Assembly: GCF_900184895.1 (NCBI RefSeq)
Contig: NZ_FXZK01000004.1
Location: 310,001-374,000 of the forward strand
Source of the DNA: Flavimaricola marinus
Lineage (GTDB): Bacteria; Pseudomonadota; Alphaproteobacteria; Rhodobacterales; Rhodobacteraceae
Direction of reading: 5' to 3'
DNA length: 64,000 bases
The position numbers were made by a program, and so were the translations under genes. The notes beneath the pieces are model-generated. The model had not been told where the DNA came from and did not search any database. It saw nothing but the letters and a program-made list of their open reading frames with translations. Below, in pieces: positions 1 through 6,032 of this stretch; within the stretch, counting starts at the first letter, position 1, and every line of letters starts with the position of its first letter.

Positions 1-138
1 CCGGCTCATCATTTCCGCCAGCAGGGCGCGTTGTGCCATCGCGGCTTCATGCTCGGGCGGTTCGTCGGGGGCCTGCCGTTCGACGCGGCGGCTGAAGAAC
101 TGGCCAAAGAGCGGGGTGTTCAGGTTGAGGGGCATCAT
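1..138 (-). CDS. hypothetical protein, N-terminal fragment
   Basis: An open frame reads leftward from two consecutive ATG codons (138-136 and 135-133) and runs off the window edge after 46 codons. The visible protein starts MMPLNLNTPLFGQFFSRR and continues with a hydrophilic, acidic stretch (QAPDEPPEHE). It has no signal peptide or membrane segment. A GGAG-like ribosome site lies just upstream. The gene is divergent from the LysR gene that starts at 230, so it may be that regulator's target. I do not recognise the family, and the C-terminus is outside the window. Confidence 0.5.
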   Translation of the reverse strand, partial: MMPLNLNTPLFGQFFSRRVERQAPDEPPEHEAAMAQRALLAEMMSR

Positions 139-160
139 GGGCTCGGCTCCGGTGTTTGCT

Positions 161-174
161 GTCTGATGTCAGAC
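161..174. promoter_or_regulatory. palindrome in LysR divergent region
   Basis: GTCTGA-TG-TCAGAC is a perfect inverted repeat (6-bp arms, 2-bp spacer). It lies between the leftward gene starting at 138 and the LysR gene starting at 230. LysR-type regulators usually bind dyads in the intergenic region they share with their target, so this is a plausible operator. That role is inferred from position and symmetry only. Confidence 0.45.
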
Positions 175-229
175 TACGTCCCGTCGAAACACGCTGGTAT
201 TGGCGCTGTCGTTGTGCTGCTCTACAAAA

Positions 230-1153
230 ATGAAGAGCGACTTTCACGAGTGGTCGGATGTGCGCGTGTTCCTTGCGGTGATGCGCGAGGGATCGACATT
301 GGCGGCGTCGAAGGTTCTGGGCATGGCGCAACCGACCGTTGCGCGCCGCATCGACGTGCTGGAGCATGTGACTGGCCTTGTGCTCTTTGACCGGTCGACC
401 AAGGGTTTTCGCCCGACGGTTGCCGCCCATGCCCTGCTGCCGCTGGCTGAGGCGATCGAGGCGGCGGCGGCTGATTTCGGCGAGGTGGCCGCCCGCCAGC
501 GCACCGCCCCGCTTCGCCCGATCCGCCTGAGCATGACGCCGAATTCGCTGACCACGAACCTGACCTCGATCCTTGCCCGGTTTCGCGACGCCTATCCGGG
601 CACGACATTTGAGTTTGTCGCGACGCTGGATGCCGTGGATCTGATAAAGGGCGATGCCGATGTGGCGTTGCGCTATGCCCGGTCCATTGCTGACGAGCGC
701 CTGTTTCGCACCAAGATGGGCGACGTCTATTGCAGCTATTTCGCCTCGCCGGCCTATATCGACCGCCACGGCCTCCCCCGCAGCGTCGACGAGGCCGCTG
801 GCCATAAGTTTATCATCAACGAGCGGCTTCAGGGCTCGAGCGAGCCTGACCAATGGCTGCTTTCTCATATTTCGCCTGACCAGATCGTTGCCCGCTGTCA
901 GGATTTCGAATCCGTGACGGCGGCGGTTCAAACCGGCATGGGGATCGGCGTTCTGGGTCGTATCGGCGCTACGAGGTCTGGCCTCGTCCGCTGCTTTGAT
1001 CCGCCCGACCCGGTCTTTGCTTCGGTCTGGCTTGTAACCGGCCCGGACGCCCATCGCAGGCCGGAAGTTCGCGCCTTTGTCGCCGATTTCGCCCCGCGCT
1101 ATGCCGCCTTTTTGAAGGCCGAGCGTGAGGAGGTGCTTGGCACCGATCCCTGA
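230..1153 (+). CDS. LysR-family transcriptional regulator
   Basis: 307-residue protein with the LysR layout. An N-terminal winged helix-turn-helix spans about residues 6-60 (SDVRVFLAVMREGSTLAAS, then TVARRIDVLEHVTGLVLFDR), followed by a periplasmic-binding-protein-like effector domain from about residue 90. The ATG at 230 is chosen because the conserved helix begins a few residues later; the in-frame TTG at 200 would only add an unrelated leader. The effector and targets cannot be read from the sequence. The gene is divergent from the fragment at 1-138 with a perfect palindrome between them, which suggests autoregulation and control of that neighbour. Confidence 0.9.
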   Translation: MKSDFHEWSDVRVFLAVMREGSTLAASKVLGMAQPTVARRIDVLEHVTGLVLFDRSTKGFRPTVAAHALLPLAEAIEAAAADFGEVAARQRTAPLRPIRLSMTPNSLTTNLTSILARFRDAYPGTTFEFVATLDAVDLIKGDADVALRYARSIADERLFRTKMGDVYCSYFASPAYIDRHGLPRSVDEAAGHKFIINERLQGSSEPDQWLLSHISPDQIVARCQDFESVTAAVQTGMGIGVLGRIGATRSGLVRCFDPPDPVFASVWLVTGPDAHRRPEVRAFVADFAPRYAAFLKAEREEVLGTDP

Positions 1154-1174
1154 GCGCCGCTTGATGGGGCAACA

Positions 1175-1192
1175 ATTGGGGGTCATCCCAAT
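1175..1192. repeat. inverted repeat after LysR gene
   Basis: ATTGGG-GGTCAT-CCCAAT is a perfect 6-bp-arm inverted repeat, 21 bp after the LysR stop. It sits directly before an AT-rich stretch (CTATCTATATATT) that could hold the promoter of the small gene at 1305. There is no T-tract, so an operator is more likely than a terminator. A second possible pairing, GGGGCTG at 1243-1249 with CAGCCCC at 1282-1288, lies in the leader just before the ribosome site of that gene. Confidence 0.35.
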
Positions 1193-1304
1193 CCGCCTAT
1201 CTATATATTGCGTTTTCTGCTAGGGTTCGCCCCGCATGGGTTGGGGCTGCTCGTGCCGTCGTTCGGTTCATGTTTAATAATCAGCCCCGCTGGAAGGAAG
1301 AAAG

Positions 1305-1616
1305 ATGGAACTACTCCCTCTGATCATTCAATTGGTTTCGGGCGCTGTTGGTGGCACCGCGGCGGGCGGCGTGGCCAAGAACCTGTCACTGGGGCCGGCG
1401 GTGAACGCCATCGTCGGTGCGATCGGCGGTCTTGGCGGTGGCGCTTTGCTGGGCGGCATGATGTCGGGCGGCGGTGATATGGTGGCGGCTGCCGGCGAAG
1501 CTGCGGGTGGTGCCGATATCGGTGCCTTGGTCGCGCAGATCGGCTCGGGGGCCGTGGGCGGCGGCGTGTTGATGGCGGTCGTCGGCGTCGTCAAGAACAT
1601 GATTTCCAAATCCTGA
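1305..1616 (+). CDS. small Gly/Ala-rich membrane protein
   Basis: 103-residue protein, almost entirely hydrophobic and rich in Gly and Ala. It starts MELLPLIIQLVSGAVGG and has glycine-zipper-like runs (GAIGGLGGGALLGG) and a second hydrophobic helix before a Lys-containing tail (KNMISKS). The opening resembles a widespread family of small proteobacterial membrane proteins of unknown function with an IIQLVSGAVGGN-type start (recollection). A strong purine-rich ribosome site (GGAAGGAAGAAAG) precedes the ATG. It stands alone between its own AT-rich upstream region and a hairpin at 1645. It has no double-glycine leader or cysteine pattern of a bacteriocin, so I do not call it one. Confidence 0.75.
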   Translation: MELLPLIIQLVSGAVGGTAAGGVAKNLSLGPAVNAIVGAIGGLGGGALLGGMMSGGGDMVAAAGEAAGGADIGALVAQIGSGAVGGGVLMAVVGVVKNMISKS

Positions 1617-1644
1617 GCCCTGCTCGACCGCGATACGACCTTCC

Positions 1645-1671
1645 AAAGGGCGGCCCGAGTGGTCGCCCTTT
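1645..1671 (+). terminator. putative terminator hairpin
   Basis: AAAGGGCG (1645-1652) pairs with CGCCCTTT (1664-1671) around an 11-nt loop, 28 bp after the stop of the small membrane protein. The T-run is only three bases, so it would be a weak intrinsic terminator. Confidence 0.5.
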
Positions 1672-1700
1672 GCGCAAAGCCGCCTTGCCTCTGCGCCCCA

Positions 1701-1729
1701 CTGGCGTTACGTCACCCGCGTGACGCCAG
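1701..1729 (+). promoter_or_regulatory. alternative hairpins in sseA leader
   Basis: CTGGCGT (1701-1707) can pair with ACGCCAG (1723-1729). Alternatively CGTCAC (1710-1715) can pair with GTGACG (1720-1725) around a CCGC loop. The two stems share bases, and the element ends 20 nt before the sseA start. It could be an operator or a leader structure near the ribosome site. No known riboswitch is recognised. Confidence 0.35.
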
Positions 1730-1749
1730 CGCCAGAGCAGGATCCGCCG

Positions 1750-2616
1750 ATGACACTCCACGATCAGGACGACCCCAAGACCTTGGTTTCGACCGAATGG
1801 TTGGCCGAGCATCTGAAATCCCCCGACTTGCGCCTTTTGGACGCCTCCTTCTACCTGCCCGACATGGGCCGCGACGCGAAGGCCGAGTATGCCGAGGCCC
1901 ATATCCCCGGCGCCAGGTTCTTTGACATCGACGAGATCTCGGATCAGCGGTCGGAGTTGCCCCATATGGTGCCCCCGGTCGAGAAGTTCATGTCCCGGAT
2001 GCGGGCGATGGGCATTGGCGACGGCCATCAGGTGGTGGTCTACGACGGCATGGGCCTGTTCTCCGCCGCCCGCGTCTGGTGGCTGTTTCGCCTGATGGGC
2101 AAGACCGATGTCGCCGTTCTCGACGGCGGTCTGCCCAAGTGGCAGGCCGAGGGCCATCCGGTGACCGATGCCGACCCTGTCATCCGTGATCGCCACATGA
2201 CCGTGACCCGCCAGAACCAGATGGTGCGCGATGTGACCGAAGTGGCCCGCGCCGCCAAGCTGGGTGATCACGTCATTATCGACGCCCGCGCCCCCGAACG
2301 CTTTCGCGGCGAGGCCCCCGAGCCCCGCCCCGGCCTGCGCGCCGGTCACATCCCCGGCGCCCGCAACGTGTTCTACCGCGATCTGCTGCAGGCCGACGGC
2401 ACGATGAAGCCGGTGGCCGAGTTGCGCCCGATCTTCGAGGCCGCCGGCGTCGACCTGACAAAGCCCGCCATCACCTCGTGCGGCTCTGGCGTGACGGCGG
2501 CCGTGCTGTCGCTCGCCCTCGAGCGCCTCGGCGTGGCGGAGCATTCGCTATACGATGGATCGTGGTCCGAATGGGGCATGTATCCCGACCTTCCCATTGC
2601 CACCGGAGACGCCTGA
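1750..2616 (+). CDS. sseA: 3-mercaptopyruvate sulfurtransferase
   Basis: 288-residue protein with two rhodanese domains in tandem. The N-terminal inactive domain spans about residues 10-130 and the C-terminal catalytic domain about 160-285. The catalytic cysteine is about residue 244 in the loop SCGSGVTA; CGSGVT-type loops distinguish mercaptopyruvate sulfurtransferases from thiosulfate rhodaneses. It transfers sulfur from 3-mercaptopyruvate to thiol or cyanide acceptors in the cytoplasm. The ATG at 1750 has AGCAGGA upstream and is preferred over the GTG at 1720. The stop overlaps the start of the next aminotransferase by one base (TGATG), so the two are translationally coupled. Aminotransferases of that class can make mercaptopyruvate from cysteine, which may explain the pairing (inference). 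Confidence 0.92.
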   Translation: MTLHDQDDPKTLVSTEWLAEHLKSPDLRLLDASFYLPDMGRDAKAEYAEAHIPGARFFDIDEISDQRSELPHMVPPVEKFMSRMRAMGIGDGHQVVVYDGMGLFSAARVWWLFRLMGKTDVAVLDGGLPKWQAEGHPVTDADPVIRDRHMTVTRQNQMVRDVTEVARAAKLGDHVIIDARAPERFRGEAPEPRPGLRAGHIPGARNVFYRDLLQADGTMKPVAELRPIFEAAGVDLTKPAITSCGSGVTAAVLSLALERLGVAEHSLYDGSWSEWGMYPDLPIATGDA

Positions 2617-3800
2617 TGTTCGACAGCCTCAAACCGCAGCCTGCTGACAAGATCCTCGCCCTGATGTCGGCCTACAAGGCCGATCCCCGCACCGACAAGA
2701 TCGATCTGGGTGTTGGAGTCTACAAGGACGCGTCGGGCAACACCCCCGTCATGCGTGCCGTCAAGGAGGCCGAGCGCCGGATTTTGGCCGATCAGACGAC
2801 CAAGGCCTATACCGGTCTGGCCGGTGATCCCGCCTATGCCGATGCGATGATCGATCTGATCCTTGCCGGGTCTGTCCCGCGTGCCCGCGTTGCGGCCGTG
2901 GCCACCCCTGGCGGCACAGGCGCGATCCGTCAGGCCCTCGAACTGATCAAGCTCGCCTCGCCGGACGCTACCGCCTGGCTGTCGAACCCGACATGGCCGA
3001 ACCATCCGTCGATCATCAACTATCTGGGCATGAAGTCCGCCACCTACCGCTATTTCGACGAGGCCACGCGTGGTGTCGATTTCGCGGGGCTGATGGAGGA
3101 TCTGGCCGAAGTGGCCGAGGGCGACGTGGTGTTGCTTCACGGGTGCTGTCACAACCCGACCGGCGCCAACCCGACCCCGGAGCAGTGGGACGACATCGTT
3201 GAACTGCTCAAGGCCAAGGGCGCGATGCCTTTCGTCGACATCGCCTATCAGGGCTTTGGCGACGGTCTGGCCGCGGATGCCGCCGCCACCCGTCTGATCG
3301 CCGGTGCCTTTGACGAGGTGCTGATTGCCGCCTCCTGCTCCAAGAACTTCGGCATCTACCGCGAGCGGACCGGATTGCTCATGGCCATCGGCCGCGACGA
3401 CGAGCAGGTGGCTCAGGCGCAGGCGACCCTCGCCTTCCTGAACCGCCAGAACTATTCCTTTCCGCCCGACCACGGTGCCCGCATCGTCACCACGATCCTG
3501 ACCGACCCGGCCCTGCGTGCCGATTGGGAGGCCGAGTTGGAGGAGACCCGTCTGGGGATGCTGTCCCTGCGTCAGCAACTGGCCGACGAGTTGCGCCAGC
3601 AGAGCAACTCCGACCGGTTCGATTTCCTGGCCAACCATCGCGGCATGTTTTCCCGCCTCGGCACCAGCCCCGAGAAGGTCGAGGTGCTCCGCTCCGAGCA
3701 CGGCATCTATATGGTCGGTGACAGCCGGATGAACATTGCCGGGCTGAATGCCCAGACCGTTCCGCTGCTGGCCAAGGCCATCATCGCGGCGGGTATCTAG
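2616..3800 (+). CDS. tyrB: aromatic/aspartate aminotransferase (class Ia)
   Basis: 394-residue fold-type I aminotransferase of the AspC/TyrB group. The cofactor lysine is about residue 243 in SCSKNFGIYRERTG, the signature of the Ia subgroup. Other family marks are DLGVGVYKD near the N-terminus and HGCCHNPTGANPT, which contacts the cofactor phosphate and substrate. It interconverts aromatic amino acids or aspartate with their 2-oxo acids. Sequence alone does not settle the preferred substrate. The ATG at 2616 overlaps the sseA stop. A strong intrinsic terminator follows at 3836, closing a two-gene operon. Confidence 0.88.
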   Translation: MFDSLKPQPADKILALMSAYKADPRTDKIDLGVGVYKDASGNTPVMRAVKEAERRILADQTTKAYTGLAGDPAYADAMIDLILAGSVPRARVAAVATPGGTGAIRQALELIKLASPDATAWLSNPTWPNHPSIINYLGMKSATYRYFDEATRGVDFAGLMEDLAEVAEGDVVLLHGCCHNPTGANPTPEQWDDIVELLKAKGAMPFVDIAYQGFGDGLAADAAATRLIAGAFDEVLIAASCSKNFGIYRERTGLLMAIGRDDEQVAQAQATLAFLNRQNYSFPPDHGARIVTTILTDPALRADWEAELEETRLGMLSLRQQLADELRQQSNSDRFDFLANHRGMFSRLGTSPEKVEVLRSEHGIYMVGDSRMNIAGLNAQTVPLLAKAIIAAGI

Positions 3801-3835
3801 ACCCCGCCGACCTCTACAATCGCGTCACGTCAGAA

Positions 3836-3867
3836 GGCTCCGAAGCAACCGCTTCGGAGCCTTTTTT
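3836..3867 (+). terminator. intrinsic terminator of sseA-tyrB
   Basis: GGCTCCGAAGC (3836-3846), loop AACC, GCTTCGGAGCC (3851-3861), then six T. This is a perfect 11-bp stem with a T-tract 36 bp after the aminotransferase stop. Confidence 0.93.
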
Positions 3868-3909
3868 CCATGCGCCCCATGCCTGCCATCCCGGCGGACC
3901 GGCAGACAC

Positions 3910-3936
3910 AAAAAAACCCGGGCGCGAACGCCCGGG
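3910..3936 (-). terminator. intrinsic terminator of glnK-amtB
   Basis: On the plus strand seven A precede CCCGGGCG-CGAA-CGCCCGGG (stem 3917-3936). Read on the minus strand this is an 8-bp GC stem with a four-base loop followed by seven T, 48 bp after the amtB stop. Confidence 0.92.
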
Positions 3937-3983
3937 CGAGGTTGCGATCCGCTGGCAGGAAGGAGGTGCCAGCGGGTCGTAAA

Positions 3984-5363
3984 TCAGCGATTGGTAAATT
4001 CGGGGTAGGCTTCCATGCCCATCTCGGCGGTGTCGAGACCGGCGATTTCGGCTTCTTCGGAGACCCGGATACCCATGACCCCTTTGAGGATCAGCCAGAC
4101 GATGGCCGAGGTCACCACAACGAACAGACCCACGATCACGATCGAGATCACCTGACCGCCGATGGTCGCATCGGAGTTGGTCAGAACGACGGCCAGCGTG
4201 CCCCAGATACCTGCGAAGAGGTGGACCGGGATCGCACCGACGACGTCGTCGATCTTGAGCTTGTCGAGGAACGGCACGGCGAAGACCACGATCACACCAC
4301 CGACAGCACCGATCAGCGTGGCTGCACCGAGGCTTGGTGTCAGCGGCTCTGCGGTGATCGACACGAGGCCGGCGAGGGCACCGTTGAGGACCATCGTCAG
4401 GTCGGGCTTCTTGTAGAGGAGCTGCGTCAGGATCAGTGCGGTGATCGCACCACCGGCTGCGGCTGCGTTGGTGTTGGAGAAGATCCGGCTGACGTCAGCC
4501 ACATCGCCCACGGTGCCCATGGCCAGCTGCGAGCCGCCATTGAAACCGAACCAGCCGAGCCACAGGATGAACGTCCCCAAGGTCGCCATCTGCAGGTTGG
4601 AACCCATGATCGGGTTGACCTTGCCGTCCTTGCCATACTTGCCGATACGCGGTCCGAGGATGATCGCGCCGACCAGAGCAGCCCAGCCACCGACGGAGTG
4701 CACGACGGTCGAACCGGCGAAGTCGAGGAAGCCATACTGGCTGTCGAGGAAGCCGCCGCCCCATTTCCAGGAGGCCTGGATCGGGTAGATGATCGACGTC
4801 AGGATGATCGTGAAGATCAGGAACGGCCAGAGCTTGATCCGCTCTGCCAGTGCACCGGACACGATGGACGCGGTTGCCGCACAGAACATCAGTTGGAAGA
4901 AGAAGTCCGAACCGGTGGCTGCGTAGCCATAGTCGTCTGCTTCTGCGGCGGTGATGCCGACGGCTTCGAGAACGCCGGGGGCGAACAGGATGCCGAGGTA
5001 GCCGCCGGTTTCATCCGACCCGATCGACCAGCTTCCCAGCGGATACATCAGGTTGTAGCCGATCAGGTAGTAGAAGATCGACGCCAGCGAGAACAGTGCG
5101 ACGTTCTTGGTCATCTGCATGGTCACGTTCTTGGACCGCACCAGACCACCTTCGAGCATGGCAAAGCCGGCTGCCATGAAGAACACGAGGAAACCGCCCA
5201 TCAGGAACAGCAGCGAGTTCATGATGAAGACCATGTCGGTCTGCGTCGAGCTCACCGCCGCTTCTTCGGCGGCCTCTTGGGCGTAGGCTTCCGTTCCCGG
5301 AAGGATAATGCTCGCTGCGAGAGCCAGCGTCAGCCCTCCGAGCAGGTATTTCTGTTTTGTCAT
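3984..5363 (-). CDS. amtB: ammonium transporter
   Basis: 459-residue polytopic inner-membrane protein of the Amt family. A cleavable signal-like segment (residues 5-30, ending EAYAQ) precedes eleven predicted helices. Family marks include GFAMLEGGLVRSKN in the first helices, HSVGGWAALVGA with the pore histidine, and HLFAGIWGTLAVV with the second conserved histidine region. It conducts ammonium/ammonia and is normally blocked by the PII protein encoded just upstream. The ATG at 5363 has GGAG eight bases upstream; the GTG at 5372 overlaps that site and is rejected. It is 27 bp after glnK in the same transcript. Confidence 0.95.
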   Translation of the reverse strand: MTKQKYLLGGLTLALAASIILPGTEAYAQEAAEEAAVSSTQTDMVFIMNSLLFLMGGFLVFFMAAGFAMLEGGLVRSKNVTMQMTKNVALFSLASIFYYLIGYNLMYPLGSWSIGSDETGGYLGILFAPGVLEAVGITAAEADDYGYAATGSDFFFQLMFCAATASIVSGALAERIKLWPFLIFTIILTSIIYPIQASWKWGGGFLDSQYGFLDFAGSTVVHSVGGWAALVGAIILGPRIGKYGKDGKVNPIMGSNLQMATLGTFILWLGWFGFNGGSQLAMGTVGDVADVSRIFSNTNAAAAGGAITALILTQLLYKKPDLTMVLNGALAGLVSITAEPLTPSLGAATLIGAVGGVIVVFAVPFLDKLKIDDVVGAIPVHLFAGIWGTLAVVLTNSDATIGGQVISIVIVGLFVVVTSAIVWLILKGVMGIRVSEEAEIAGLDTAEMGMEAYPEFTNR

Positions 5364-5390
5364 TCGTTCCACTCCTACTGTCTTGCCCGC

Positions 5391-5729
5391 TCAGAGCGCG
5401 TCGTCGTTGATTTCGCCGGTCCGCACGCGCAGCGCACTTTCGACATCGAGCACGAAGATCTTGCCGTCGCCGATCTTGTCGGTCTTGGCCGTGGTCGCGA
5501 TTGTCGAGACGACCTGATCTGCCATGCTTTCCGGCACGACGATCTCGAGTTTGACCTTTGGCACGAAGTTCACGGCGTATTCTGCACCGCGGTAGATTTC
5601 GGTGTGCCCGGACTGCGAGCCGAAGCCCTTGATCTCGGTCACCATCATCCCCCGTACGCCCACCGAGGTGAGCGCTTCGCGCACCTCTTCAAGCTTGAAC
5701 GGCTTGATAGTTGCGATGATGAGTTTCAC
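5391..5729 (-). CDS. glnK: PII nitrogen regulatory protein GlnK
   Basis: 112 residues, the standard PII length. The start is a GTG at 5729 with AAGGGGA upstream; the N-terminus MKLIIATIKPFKLEEVREAL matches the family and rules out the longer frame. The T-loop carries the uridylylation tyrosine Tyr51 (GAEYAVNF). The C-terminal region GDGKIFVLDVE binds ATP/ADP. It senses 2-oxoglutarate and energy charge and regulates AmtB at the membrane. Its linkage to amtB makes GlnK rather than GlnB the right name. Nitrogen control through NtrC is expected for such operons, but I see no clear sigma-54 promoter upstream. Confidence 0.94.
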   Translation of the reverse strand: MKLIIATIKPFKLEEVREALTSVGVRGMMVTEIKGFGSQSGHTEIYRGAEYAVNFVPKVKLEIVVPESMADQVVSTIATTAKTDKIGDGKIFVLDVESALRVRTGEINDDAL

Positions 5730-6032
5730 GTTGTTCCCCTTACTTGTGTTCACTTGCGCCCCGCGGGGCGGGAAGCCTGAAGGCACAAAGAGCCAATCCC
5801 CCGGTCGCCTCAAGCGATGGCGCCGCCGTTCCAAGGGTCAAAACCGGCGTAGTTGCACAATTTTTGCACAAATTGGTCGCGCTGCCTAAAAATTGAGCGC
5901 GTTTAGAAGTCATTCATGTTTCAACGCTTTCGCTGCAACTGCAAAATCGTCGCGTCACCGACTCATCTCGCTTCGACATTTGCCCGCTTTGCCTGTAGGA
6001 CAGGGACAAACACATAACCGGCAGAGCAGATC
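5730..6032. promoter_or_regulatory. glnK / penicillin-binding protein divergent region
   Basis: A 303-bp gap with no gene. Three features stand out. CGCCCCG-CGGGGCG is a perfect 14-bp palindrome (5757-5770), 28-41 bp upstream of the glnK GTG. TTGCACAA occurs twice as a direct repeat 11 bp apart (5853-5860 and 5864-5871), next to AATTGGTCGC. The 5880-5950 stretch is relatively AT-rich and may hold the promoters. The spaced GCAC/GGT bases recall NtrC half-sites only loosely. No -24/-12 sigma-54 element was found on the minus strand. Confidence 0.4.

Noticed and set aside
1305-1616. The Gly-rich small protein as a bacteriocin or type I secretion substrate
   Set aside because: There is no double-glycine leader and no RTX nonapeptide repeats, and it lies 8.6 kb from the secretion genes. 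The hydrophobic pattern fits a membrane protein.
3870-5780. A 636-codon plus-strand frame
   Set aside because: It is antisense to amtB and glnK, and includes their terminators and ribosome sites. No protein-like features.
3984-6032. A sigma-54 promoter for glnK
   Set aside because: I looked on the minus strand for TGGCAC-N5-TTGC upstream of 5729 and found none.
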